64,000 nucleotides of DNA from Bacteroidota bacterium (GTDB taxonomy: Bacteria > Bacteroidota > Bacteroidia > Chitinophagales > LD1), in the NCBI GenBank assembly GCA_018267385.1, contig JAFDYN010000007.1:1-64000 (forward strand), given 5' to 3'. Each line of letters starts with the position of its first letter. Position 1 is the first letter of the stretch. Below, in pieces: positions 32,007 to 40,660 of this stretch. Below the pieces are notes generated by a model. That model was not told the origin of the DNA. It did not search any database and saw only the letters and a program-made list of their open reading frames with translations. The position numbers and the translations under genes are program-made.

Positions 32007-33542
32007 ATGATCGATCTTTTCGAGGCCATCAAGACCAACTGGCAGGCAGACCGGAGACATGCCGAGGCGGTACAGCAAGGCTACCAGCCCCTGGACAGCG
32101 CCCGTTACCGCCGGTATAATAAATTTCGTCCGCAGGGGCCTAAGCCGATCTTTTGCTATCTGCCATTCAGCAGTATGACCTTCTCCTTTAGCGGAGCAGT
32201 CTATGTCTGTGGATACAATAGGGACATCCTGCTGGGCCGCTATCCTGACAACAAGATAGATGAGATCTGGCACGGCCCCGAGGCACGCCGCCTGCGCGCG
32301 CATATGGAGCACAATGATCTGGAGTACGGCTGCCGCCATTGCAAGTTCTTTTTTGACAAAGAGAAATTTTCTAACCTGCGTCCGCTCGTCTTTGACAAAT
32401 ACTACAAGAACACAGCGGCTACCTATCCTCAGGTCTTTGAGTTTGAGCTGAGCAATGAGTGCAACCTGGAGTGCCAGATGTGTCATGGCGAGGTGTCGAG
32501 CAGTATCCGCAAAAACCGTGATAACCTGCCACCCATACCTACACCTTATGACGATGAGTTTGTAGCGCAGCTGGCGCAGTACATACCACACCTCAAGGAG
32601 GCGAAGTTTTATGGCGGGGAGCCATTTCTGATACCGGTCTACTACAAGATATGGGAAAAGATAGCAGCGCTGAATCCCGGGCTGGAGCTCTTTGTGATCA
32701 CAAATGGTACCCACTGGAATAAGAAGATAGAAAGCCTGGTGACGGAGCTGAACTTTGACGTGGCTATCTCTATAGATGCACTGGACCGGCAGAAGCTGGA
32801 GACGATACGAAAGAATGTGGTGTATGACAAGCTGATGGATAACATTCGCCGCTTCAGCGCGATCTGCAATAAAAAAGGGAAACATCTCTCCCTGAGTTTC
32901 ACCGTGCAGAAAGATAACTGGGAGCAGCTGCCACTGGTCATCGGCCTGTGCAATGAAGTCAATGCCTATATCTACGTGAGCTATCTGGAGCGGCCATCCA
33001 GATATTCTATAGCAGACCTGCCGCTGAAGGAGCTGCGCCGGATCAGAGATTATATGGAGGGTGTCACTCTGCCACGCCATACGCAAAAGGAGCGGCACAA
33101 TGACAACTGCTTTCAGGACTTCAAGACATACCTGGATAAGTACCTGGACAATAGTGAAGAGAAGCGCTATCAGGATTATGAATTCAAAAAAGAACCGCAG
33201 CCACCTACGGAGGCAGATAAAATAAAAGAATTTGAAGTGCTGGTGCCGGTCACCTCTGAGCAACTGCTGCAGTGGGTAGCAGATAGCTATCGTGCAGATC
33301 AGGCGCTCTCCGATGAACTGCCGCAGGCGGCTCTGATGGAGCAGCTGGAGGCGCTGCTGAAGGGATATGACGAAGATGACAGGACTCTGCTGCACGCCTT
33401 TATCATCAGGAATGACATGAGGATATTTCTGCAAAGCCTGAAGGCATATCCTGCTGATGCGCTGCACGGGATGAGCCGCGCCTCTCTGGAGGAGTATAAA
33501 AGACTACTGAGTCTCCACGACCAAAAGACGCTGAGCGTGTAA
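32007..33542 (+). CDS. Radical SAM protein with N-terminal twitch-like module (1 of 3)
   Basis: A 511-aa cytoplasmic iron-sulfur enzyme. The radical SAM cluster motif CNLECQMC (Cys152, 156, 159) lies unusually far in, followed by KFYGGEPFLI and FVITNGT. Before it sits a cysteine-bearing module with Cys50, Cys68, Cys109 and Cys112 (CYLPFSS, VCGYN, GCRHC). This resembles half of a SPASM/twitch auxiliary-cluster domain, placed N-terminally instead of C-terminally. I recall such N-terminal-twitch radical SAM proteins as a recognised but uncharacterised type. The C-terminal 120 residues are helical. A close relative starts 2 nt downstream and a third faces them. The substrate is unknown; a peptide or sugar precursor is possible. 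Confidence 0.85.
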   Translation: MIDLFEAIKTNWQADRRHAEAVQQGYQPLDSARYRRYNKFRPQGPKPIFCYLPFSSMTFSFSGAVYVCGYNRDILLGRYPDNKIDEIWHGPEARRLRAHMEHNDLEYGCRHCKFFFDKEKFSNLRPLVFDKYYKNTAATYPQVFEFELSNECNLECQMCHGEVSSSIRKNRDNLPPIPTPYDDEFVAQLAQYIPHLKEAKFYGGEPFLIPVYYKIWEKIAALNPGLELFVITNGTHWNKKIESLVTELNFDVAISIDALDRQKLETIRKNVVYDKLMDNIRRFSAICNKKGKHLSLSFTVQKDNWEQLPLVIGLCNEVNAYIYVSYLERPSRYSIADLPLKELRRIRDYMEGVTLPRHTQKERHNDNCFQDFKTYLDKYLDNSEEKRYQDYEFKKEPQPPTEADKIKEFEVLVPVTSEQLLQWVADSYRADQALSDELPQAALMEQLEALLKGYDEDDRTLLHAFIIRNDMRIFLQSLKAYPADALHGMSRASLEEYKRLLSLHDQKTLSV

Positions 33543-33544
33543 GG

Positions 33545-34999
33545 ATGAATAAGACGATCAACAAACTGCTGAGCAAGGTCTTTGTCACCGATAGGAAATC
33601 CGGCCCCGGCCTGAGCAAGGAGACCATAGCTGAGTATAATATAGCAAGAGGCAAACCAACCTCCGGCCACATCTGCCACGCCCCTTTTACAAACATGTAC
33701 TTCAACGTACATGGAGACTGTGCGCCGTGCTGGCTCACCTTTCTGGATCCGGACAGCTATCCGCAAAAATCGGTACGTGACATCTGGTTTGGGGAGAGAT
33801 ACCAGTCCCTGCGCCGCCACCTGCTGGACTATGACCTGCGCCATAAATGCAATACCTGCCTGAAAAACCTGCAAGGAGGCAACTATACCTCTGTCCTGGC
33901 GCGTGCCTATGATATCAACCCTGTGCAAGACTACCCCTCTATGCTGGAGCTGGAGCTGGAAAACACCTGCAACCTCGAGTGCGTGATGTGCATAGGAGAA
34001 CTATCTTCGGCCATCCGCAAAAACCGCGAAAAACTACCAGCACTCAAGAGTCCTTATGATCAGGCTTTTGTAGACCAGCTCGAGGAGTTTATCCCGCATC
34101 TCAGAGAGTTGAGGTTCAATGGCGGAGAGCCATTTCTGATCAACTGGGTATACCGGATATTTGAAAAGGTAGAAAAGCTCAACCCATCACTGAAAATAGT
34201 AGTGGCTACCAATGGTACAGTGGTAAACTACAAGGTAAAAGAGTGGCTGGACAAACTCAATATACATATCAACTTTTCGCTCGACTCACTGACCCCGGAG
34301 ATATATGAAGGTATACGGGTGAATGCGCACTATGACAGGGTGATGGAGAACTTCCGGTTCTTTCATGAGTATACACGTACGCACCGCCGTACTATGTGCC
34401 TGATGGTAAATCCGATGCGAAACAACTGGCATGAGATGCCTGAGTTCATCCGCTTTGTCAATAAGCATAACATCAACATCTGGTTTAATACTATACAGAG
34501 ACCGGAGGAGCTATCTATCTGGGCACTGCCATATGATGAGCTGCGCCGGGTATACCATACGCTGAGTAGTGTAGTCTATACTCCTGAGGAGCGCAGCAGC
34601 CCGATATCAGGATATAACATATCTATCTACAACAATCTGGTGAAGGTGCAGATCAAAAACTGGCTGGAAGAAGCCGAAGGACGCACCGCACCTGTGACCG
34701 GAGACCATGAAGGCACATCGCTGCCGGATAATGACAATGCGAAAGCGATCATAGAAAAAAACCTCTCAGACTATGCGCTGGGCCAGTTTAAGGACTCCAT
34801 AGAGCAGCGCAGCCGCAGGCTCACACTGCTGATGCAGAAAATAGAAAAAATACAATCAGAGCTGAATGAGCGCAATGGGGCGGTAGACTTTTACGCAGCT
34901 ATCTATCAGACCCCGGCAGATGTGCTGTATAGCAGGCTGGAGGGCCGCAGTGTACAGGATCTGGTGGCAGAATTTGAATCACACTTCCTGCGTGTCTAG
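33545..34999 (+). CDS. Radical SAM protein with N-terminal twitch-like module (2 of 3)
   Basis: A 484-aa paralogue of the upstream protein. The core motif is CNLECVMC (Cys142, 146, 149), with LRFNGGEPFLI and VATNGT after it. The N-terminal module is better preserved: CHAPF (Cys44), Cys59 and Cys62 in DCAPCW, and Cys102/Cys105 in KCNTC, followed by GGNYTSV. Residues 1-12 form a short amphipathic start (NKTINKLLSKVF) absent from the first paralogue. The C-terminus is helical with a coiled-coil-like stretch. It is 2 nt downstream of the first copy. Its TAG stop shares the palindrome CTAG with the stop of the opposing paralogue. Confidence 0.85.
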   Translation: MNKTINKLLSKVFVTDRKSGPGLSKETIAEYNIARGKPTSGHICHAPFTNMYFNVHGDCAPCWLTFLDPDSYPQKSVRDIWFGERYQSLRRHLLDYDLRHKCNTCLKNLQGGNYTSVLARAYDINPVQDYPSMLELELENTCNLECVMCIGELSSAIRKNREKLPALKSPYDQAFVDQLEEFIPHLRELRFNGGEPFLINWVYRIFEKVEKLNPSLKIVVATNGTVVNYKVKEWLDKLNIHINFSLDSLTPEIYEGIRVNAHYDRVMENFRFFHEYTRTHRRTMCLMVNPMRNNWHEMPEFIRFVNKHNINIWFNTIQRPEELSIWALPYDELRRVYHTLSSVVYTPEERSSPISGYNISIYNNLVKVQIKNWLEEAEGRTAPVTGDHEGTSLPDNDNAKAIIEKNLSDYALGQFKDSIEQRSRRLTLLMQKIEKIQSELNERNGAVDFYAAIYQTPADVLYSRLEGRSVQDLVAEFESHFLRV

Positions 35000-36549
35000 C
35001 CGAAAGCGGCCGCCAGCTGAGACCGGAGGCTCTCTGTATCTGCCTGATAGAAACTGTGCGCGAGATCTGACGGTGTAGCCCGGGACATCATGACCAGTAC
35101 CTGATCGCGGCGCGGATGTGCCTCTATCATAGCAGCGATCTCTGCCGCCCTGGCTGAGTAGCTGCCCGGATCTGCCTCCGGGCAAAAATCAAAGTAACAG
35201 AGAATGACATCCTGCAGGCTGCCGGGCGGCGTAGCGACAAAGAGATTGGCCAGACGATTGAGCAGTGCTACTTCCTTGTCTACATAGGCTGTGCCACTCA
35301 CCTCTGCGAGTGCGCGGAGCTTATCTTTGATCTCCTGCAGGCTCCAGGTGCCGACCTGCTCTCTGATGAGCGGCACCTCCATAGCCGTATATACCGGTGC
35401 GTCTGTGGCTTGTAGCGTTTCCTTCTTCTCCGCCAGCCAGCCCTTTAGCATCAGGATGAAGTCAGCATAGGCCCTCACACTGAGCCGGGCCGGAGAGGTG
35501 GCGCCTCCGCTCACGGCAGGCAGGGGGTATGCCTCCAGCGTGCTGATCACATGCTGCAGATAGGCCTGAGACTGGTCGCGCAGAGAGTATTCTGATGGTG
35601 AGAAAACGGCGTTAAAGTAAAGCGCGATGTCTCTATCGAGGCAAAACCTGAGCATCTCGGGTAGCTCCTGCCAGTTGTATGTAATAGGGCAAGCTGCCAG
35701 AGATAGAAATGTCTTTTTGCGCCGTGTATAGTCTCGAAAGTACTCAAGGTTTTCCATCACTTTCTGGTAGTTGCCATTCACCCGTATCTTGCGGTAGGTA
35801 TCCGGATTGACAGAGTCTATGGATAGTATTATGCCTGCATTGAGTCCATCCAGCAGGTCTTTGATCCGCCGGTTGAGAAAGGTAGCATTGGTAGTGATGT
35901 GTATGCGGATGCCGGGGTTGATCTGGCGTATACGCTCCCATATCCTGAGATAGATATCTATCATAAAGGGCTCTCCGCCCAGAAACTTGGCATCTGTCAG
36001 GTGCGGGATAAACTCCTCCAGCTCATCTACAAAGCGGTCGTCATACACCATCGGTACCGGTGGCAGCTTCTCGCGGTTTTTGCGGATACTGGAGGAAAAG
36101 TAGCCGTTGCACATCACGCACTCCAGGTTGCACTCATTGCTCAGCTCAAACTCCATGACCCTGGGGTATGGCTGCCGGCCGCGCATCTTGCGGTACCAGC
36201 GCTGTACGGTGGCCATCGGACCTCCGGGGGCATACTCGTCATAGTAGTGTGCACGTACACCCTGATAGTTTCCGGAGGTGATCATGTGGCCGCACTCTGC
36301 GCAGCCGCCGCCCAGATCATGGTGGGCTATATAGTCTCGGAGCTCCTGTGCCGCAGCTCCCTGCCACATATCCTGCAGTGTCTGCTGTGGCCATATACCG
36401 AGGCTGTGTTTTGTATTGTAGCAGCAGGCACGTACGTTACCGTTTTGCTCAAAGTTCAGATTGACATACGGAGCATGGCATACCAGAGACCGGTCTGTGC
36501 CGGTGCGGGATGCATTGTAGGCGCTGATGATGCTGTCCGATAGTTTCAT
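34996..36549 (-). CDS. Radical SAM protein with N-terminal twitch-like module (3 of 3)
   Basis: A 517-aa paralogue on the opposite strand. The core motif is CNLECVMC (Cys140, 144, 147), then KFLGGEPFMI and HITTNATF. N-terminal module cysteines are Cys24 (CHAPY), Cys42/43 (ACCYN) and Cys83/86 (GCAEC), with SGNYQGV after them. All three paralogues share the SS-x-IRKNR-x-LP-x-P block after the core motif. It is the last gene of a minus-strand operon (methyltransferase, UbiA, glycosyltransferase, this gene; gaps 1, 2 and 8 nt), which ties this enzyme to lipid or glycan building steps. Confidence 0.85.
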   Translation of the reverse strand: MKLSDSIISAYNASRTGTDRSLVCHAPYVNLNFEQNGNVRACCYNTKHSLGIWPQQTLQDMWQGAAAQELRDYIAHHDLGGGCAECGHMITSGNYQGVRAHYYDEYAPGGPMATVQRWYRKMRGRQPYPRVMEFELSNECNLECVMCNGYFSSSIRKNREKLPPVPMVYDDRFVDELEEFIPHLTDAKFLGGEPFMIDIYLRIWERIRQINPGIRIHITTNATFLNRRIKDLLDGLNAGIILSIDSVNPDTYRKIRVNGNYQKVMENLEYFRDYTRRKKTFLSLAACPITYNWQELPEMLRFCLDRDIALYFNAVFSPSEYSLRDQSQAYLQHVISTLEAYPLPAVSGGATSPARLSVRAYADFILMLKGWLAEKKETLQATDAPVYTAMEVPLIREQVGTWSLQEIKDKLRALAEVSGTAYVDKEVALLNRLANLFVATPPGSLQDVILCYFDFCPEADPGSYSARAAEIAAMIEAHPRRDQVLVMMSRATPSDLAHSFYQADTESLRSQLAAAFG

Positions 36550-36557
36550 GATCTGGA

Positions 36558-38561
36558 TTACCTGTTGAAGATAGTAAACCTGCGCAGGAGCTGGCTATGG
36601 CGGGCCGTATTGAGCAGTTCTGCCGCACGTGATTCTGGCACTGCTGCCAGCTGATAGCTGCGCAGCAGGCGGGCCAGCGCCGAGCGGTAGTAGAAGCTGC
36701 TCCTGCTTACGTTTTGCGTACGCCACTCTTCATTCTGCCAGTGTATGAAGTACCACTGCGGCGGCAGCTCGGCATCGGTCCATATATAGCGGCTCGTGCT
36801 ATCCCAGCGGTCTTGATTGCTCACTCCTCGCACGATATATTTATCCAGGCCCAGCCGTGTGATATTATCGTTCAGGATATTGATCGGCTTATGCCAGTCT
36901 GTATTGTGCTCGGTGACCTGCTCTATGGCCTCCTCGTAGCAGCGGAGCATCAGCTCTGAGTGTCGTGGACACTTCATCACATTGCCTACCACCTTCAGCT
37001 CATGATGCTCACGAAAGAAATAGGCCTGCGCGAAGTCCAGCGGCCTGAGACAGGTCACATCCATATCTGCCCACCAGCCACCTTTGTCATATAGTAGCTT
37101 GTAGCGAAATATATCAGAAAAGCCTGCATAGCTGCCCTGTCCGTGGCCATACGCGTTTTTGTGGCGATAGGAGAAAACCCGCTCGCGAGGGATGATCTCA
37201 TTAGCATCGCCTATGATCACTCCATCGGGCAGGGACGTTTGCAGGGGATCATACAACCATAGTTTGTAGCGATAGCCAAATGATAAAAACGAGCGGATAG
37301 TGAGCAGCTCCAGCGCACTGAGCGTAGAGCCGATCCATAGACCATTGATGGTCTGGCTGTCCGGATCTACCTCTATACCTGTGGCGCGCTCTACCGCCTG
37401 CCACACATCCCACCTTTTGTCTGCCCAGTGATGGTAGATATGCGCCAGCACCGGACGTATCTCTGCCTGCTCCTTTTTGAGCCGAAAGACCAGGTCGCCC
37501 AGGTGGTCTATATTGCGGTGCATATAGTCGGCTATCAGGTTGTAGCGGCGGGATAGCATCGGGTGGTGCTGCAGACCGTACTCCCAGGCCGTAGCGATCA
37601 GTGTGCCCTGGTCCCGCGTTTTCCAGCCCGGGAGGTCAAATATTTTCATGGTCTTGTCATGCCATGATTGCAAAAAATCGCTGCTGGTATCATCAAAGAG
37701 GAAGACACCCCCATTCCAGTGCTGCCACTGCGGATCACTTACCTCTATATTGAAAACCTGGCGTATAGCCTCTATGAGGTGTGTACACCGCGCATCAAAA
37801 ACATCCAGCCCATCGCGCGTCCAGATGCCACCGCGGTCAGCCTCGCAGCGGTATGGTGTGGTGAGCTCTATCATCTCTACAGAGCTCAGCACCGGATTCT
37901 CATAGAGTATGGGAGCGCCGGTACGGTCATGCCAGTAGTGTTCCTTTTTATTGAGAAAAGTATCCTGATCCAGCTTGAATATTTTGCGTGCTGCATTAAA
38001 GCGAAGCGACAGGACCGCATATCTGAGTTTATCTTTTCTTGCCTCGTCCAGGTACTTCAGCAGCCGTTCTTTTTTTTCTGCATCCTCGGGCTGGCGTATG
38101 AGGTCTTTATATACCAGGAAAAGCTCCTTTAGCTCCTTCTCCCATGCATTGAACTTCTCTGTGCAGCCACAGCGCATGGCAAACGGACTGAACTGATCTG
38201 CTACACAGTGGTCCGGCGCAAATGTGACAGGGCTGACGTACTGGTCAAAGATCTCATCTACCCCATCGCGCACGGCTACGACGTCGGTATCCAGATAGCA
38301 ATACAGGGGCCCTGACGGCAGGAAACGATGCAAGCCGGTCTTGAGGTAGATGCTGGCCTGGTGGTGGTCATAGTGCTCAGGTGTGCGGATATCTATGACG
38401 TGTGGATGAGAAACGGGCACTTCGTTTCGACTGCTGTCGGTGACCACCCACAGGGGGTGCCGGGTGCGCGCAGCGAGCGCGGCCAGGCTATAGTGCAGCG
38501 TATCTATATGCTCCTGCGCTCCGCATACTACAAAAACGAAAACTTTTTCCTGGTGCTGCAT
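36558..38561 (-). CDS. Two-domain glycosyltransferase (two DxD sites)
   Basis: A 667-aa protein with two glycosyltransferase-like halves. The N-terminal half (about 5-350) resembles GT8-type enzymes: YCYLDTDVVAV with a DxD at 91-93, then HWNGGVFLF (281-289) and DQGTLIATAW (about 317-326). The C-terminal half (about 405-620) resembles the DxD sugar-transferase (GT32-like) family: LWIGSTLSALELL, YDPLQTSLPDG, FRYKLLYDKGGWWADMDV with a second DxD at 499-501. The ATG at 38561 is preferred because it lies 2 nt after the UbiA stop. It is probably cytoplasmic and adds two sugars in sequence; donors and acceptor are unknown. Confidence 0.75.
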   Translation of the reverse strand: MQHQEKVFVFVVCGAQEHIDTLHYSLAALAARTRHPLWVVTDSSRNEVPVSHPHVIDIRTPEHYDHHQASIYLKTGLHRFLPSGPLYCYLDTDVVAVRDGVDEIFDQYVSPVTFAPDHCVADQFSPFAMRCGCTEKFNAWEKELKELFLVYKDLIRQPEDAEKKERLLKYLDEARKDKLRYAVLSLRFNAARKIFKLDQDTFLNKKEHYWHDRTGAPILYENPVLSSVEMIELTTPYRCEADRGGIWTRDGLDVFDARCTHLIEAIRQVFNIEVSDPQWQHWNGGVFLFDDTSSDFLQSWHDKTMKIFDLPGWKTRDQGTLIATAWEYGLQHHPMLSRRYNLIADYMHRNIDHLGDLVFRLKKEQAEIRPVLAHIYHHWADKRWDVWQAVERATGIEVDPDSQTINGLWIGSTLSALELLTIRSFLSFGYRYKLWLYDPLQTSLPDGVIIGDANEIIPRERVFSYRHKNAYGHGQGSYAGFSDIFRYKLLYDKGGWWADMDVTCLRPLDFAQAYFFREHHELKVVGNVMKCPRHSELMLRCYEEAIEQVTEHNTDWHKPINILNDNITRLGLDKYIVRGVSNQDRWDSTSRYIWTDAELPPQWYFIHWQNEEWRTQNVSRSSFYYRSALARLLRSYQLAAVPESRAAELLNTARHSQLLRRFTIFNR

Positions 38562-38563
38562 AT

Positions 38564-39688
38564 TTACCTTTGATGCCTGTGCATCCTCCTGCGTATATAG
38601 CCGAGGGCATCTGTCTGCTCCTTGATCAGATCGATGCCGGCCAGGCGAAATATAAGATAGATAAGCCAATTGCCCGCGAGCCTCACCCTGTCGGCTACCG
38701 CCACCAATGCCCTACGCACGGCTGCGGCATAGTGTGCCCACGGGATACTGTGATAGAGCTCAGACACGATAGCACGTGAAAATAAAATACCGTGTAAAGG
38801 TATCAGCAGCAAATAGCGGATATCCTGACAGGCCAGGAGGATGATAAATGTGTATGGCAGCCACTGGTCGTACAGGATATTGGGATAGTACCGCCTGTAG
38901 CCATCGGTCTCGGGCATACGCGCACAGACCAGTAGAGATAGTGCCACAGCGGGTAGAGCCCAGACAAAGGAATGCCGGGTGGCGCTGCCATACACCAGCA
39001 GTGACACCAGGAGCAGCAGCTCAGCTATGCGCAGGCGCTGCAGTAGTACAGCGGAGATACCTCCCCGCCGTGTGGCATAGGTGATGGTACCACTGCGGGT
39101 GTCGTGGCCGATATCATCCTGCTGGTGCAGGAGTACATTGCGCAGGCCGGCTGCCAGCTGCCAGCCCAGCAGCAGGCCTAAGAACATCAGGTCTGGCCGC
39201 GCCCCGGAGAGCAGCATATAGGTATAGGTGGCCATCATAGCCGGGATGCCATGGGCATATAGCGCATCGACCAATATGCCGGCCGCGCCCCGCTCCTTCA
39301 GACGCAGCGGAGGCGCAGAGTAGACCAGGTATGCCAGTAGCTGACCCGCCATCAGGCACAGGGTATAGAGATCCCATGGAAGAAAGTACCACGGCGCTGC
39401 GAGCAAAAAGACAGCTACGAGCAAAAGGCCGGCCTGCTCTGCGACACCCTTGCCCAGCAGAAAATTCTTCTTGCCGGCCAGGCGGTCAGAGTCACGATCG
39501 AAATAATCATTCAGCAGATAACCAAGAGCGGCAAATCCAATAATAGTGCACATGGAGCACGCAGCCCACAGTGCAAAAGAGCCGAACGCAATGCCAAATA
39601 GCGCCGACAGCATATATACCATGCCCATGAGCATAGAGGCTTTGCCTATCCACCAGTCTTCTGCCCTAAAGATCTTGCCAGCCTTCAT
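38564..39688 (-). CDS. UbiA-family prenyltransferase
   Basis: A 374-aa integral membrane enzyme of the UbiA superfamily with about eight or nine helices. The first aspartate motif NDYFDRDSD (60-68) and second motif DDIGHD (191-196) are both present, as are YSAPPLRLKERG (123-134) and LRNVLLHQQ. Members transfer a prenyl or polyprenyl-type chain to an acceptor such as an aromatic ring, or a phosphoribosyl group to decaprenyl phosphate. The acceptor here is unknown. The C-terminus extends about 90 residues past the usual core with more hydrophobic helices. It sits between the methyltransferase (1-nt gap) and the two-domain glycosyltransferase (2-nt gap), suggesting formation of a lipid carrier or lipid-linked product. 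Confidence 0.85.
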   Translation of the reverse strand: MKAGKIFRAEDWWIGKASMLMGMVYMLSALFGIAFGSFALWAACSMCTIIGFAALGYLLNDYFDRDSDRLAGKKNFLLGKGVAEQAGLLLVAVFLLAAPWYFLPWDLYTLCLMAGQLLAYLVYSAPPLRLKERGAAGILVDALYAHGIPAMMATYTYMLLSGARPDLMFLGLLLGWQLAAGLRNVLLHQQDDIGHDTRSGTITYATRRGGISAVLLQRLRIAELLLLVSLLVYGSATRHSFVWALPAVALSLLVCARMPETDGYRRYYPNILYDQWLPYTFIILLACQDIRYLLLIPLHGILFSRAIVSELYHSIPWAHYAAAVRRALVAVADRVRLAGNWLIYLIFRLAGIDLIKEQTDALGYIRRRMHRHQR

Positions 39689-39689
39689 T

Positions 39690-40565
39690 TTACTGCGGCC
39701 TGTTCAGGAAATACAGATGCTTCTCCTTATTGATATCAAAGGGAGGTTTCATCACTTTGACCTCGTAGAAATCTATAGGGAATACGTAGTCCTCCCATGA
39801 TATTATTTTGCCGATGTCAAAGAGGTTCTGAAAGTCATTGGATATAGTGAGGTGCTCAAACTCTTCTGTCCTGATCTCAGGTGTCTTGACAAAGAGAAGA
39901 ATAAAGTTGAGCCTGCGGATGGTCTTCATCACTTCTGTGAAATCGGCTACATTGTAGGCATAGGCCTGATTGATAGCTGCGATGATATTGTCTATGCGCC
40001 TGCCGTCTTCTGCATTGGGATGCTCCCTGCGAAAGAGGTCCTTGATATAAAGTATGCCACCGGGCTTGAGTACTTTATAGGCTTTCTCTATTAGCAGATT
40101 CTGATCCGGAGAGTGTCCAAACGACTCCAGGAATAGTACACGGTCAAAAACATTTTCGCCAAAGAGCTGATCTATATCATGGTAGTCTCCTTGCCTGATG
40201 GTCACCGTGCCTTTGAGTGTTTTGTCTGCGAGGATCTCTTTTGACTTTGCTACCTGATAGTCTGAGATGGTCACACCGGTGATATCTGCCTGCAGACGTG
40301 AGGCAAAGTATGACGCAGGACCGCCTACTCCGCAGCCCGCATCCAGTATGCGCTGGCCATCTCTCAGCTCGGCGCTCTGTATGGTATAGTCCAGATAGTC
40401 AGTCACTTGGTTGGTACGGAAGGCCTGTATGACCTCCCCGTATACCTGCATGAATTTATCTGTGTTGTTATTGTAAAAATTTCTCACCTGTTCCACGCCA
40501 GTAGGCGGTGTAGGGGGCGCGGTCGCTGCAGGGCGCGGCCAGAGCTTGGAAAATACAGATAGCAT
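39690..40565 (-). CDS. SAM-dependent methyltransferase
   Basis: A 291-aa class I methyltransferase. The SAM-binding motif I ILDAGCGVGGP (73-83) is of the type seen in tocopherol, sterol and other small-molecule C- or O-methyltransferases. Further marks are GVTISDYQVAKSKEIL (about 96-111), the post-I acidic site RQGDYHDI and LKPGGILYIKDLF (about 166-178). It starts with a short amphipathic segment (LSVFSKLW) and a proline/threonine linker (residues 10-22), which could tether the enzyme to the membrane. It is the first gene of the minus-strand operon and diverges from the PhyH operon with about 95 bp between starts. Confidence 0.82.
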   Translation of the reverse strand: MLSVFSKLWPRPAATAPPTPPTGVEQVRNFYNNNTDKFMQVYGEVIQAFRTNQVTDYLDYTIQSAELRDGQRILDAGCGVGGPASYFASRLQADITGVTISDYQVAKSKEILADKTLKGTVTIRQGDYHDIDQLFGENVFDRVLFLESFGHSPDQNLLIEKAYKVLKPGGILYIKDLFRREHPNAEDGRRIDNIIAAINQAYAYNVADFTEVMKTIRRLNFILLFVKTPEIRTEEFEHLTISNDFQNLFDIGKIISWEDYVFPIDFYEVKVMKPPFDINKEKHLYFLNRPQ

Positions 40566-40619
40566 AGCGTGTGTAAGATATAGAAAATGACGCTATGTAG
40601 CCTGAGTGGTGGCGGCTTT

Positions 40620-40627
40620 TACTTTTG
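40620..40627 (+). promoter_or_regulatory. -7 box before the PhyH operon
   Basis: TACTTTTG matches TAnnTTTG exactly and lies 33 nt before the ATG at 40661, which supports that start over an in-frame ATG at 40634 that would coincide with the transcription start. No clear -33 TTTG is visible. Confidence 0.4.
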
Positions 40628-40660
40628 GGTGAAATGGATTACATTTCATATCGTGATGCG

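Noticed and set aside
31917-33467. A 516-codon open frame on the minus strand opposite the first radical SAM gene
   Set aside because: Runs antisense through the conserved CxxxCxxC region of a clear radical SAM gene and into the tRNA terminator; leucine/glutamine/histidine-rich shadow.
32007-36549. Ribosomally made peptide (RiPP) cluster around the three radical SAM genes
   Set aside because: No small precursor ORF, peptidase or RRE-like domain could be found nearby; the context is lipid and glycan enzymes.
38564-40565. Chlorophyll- or bacteriochlorophyll-like pathway suggested by UbiA, a methyltransferase and BchE-like radical SAM genes
   Set aside because: No magnesium chelatase, reductase or other tetrapyrrole genes are present, and the neighbours are glycan-type enzymes.
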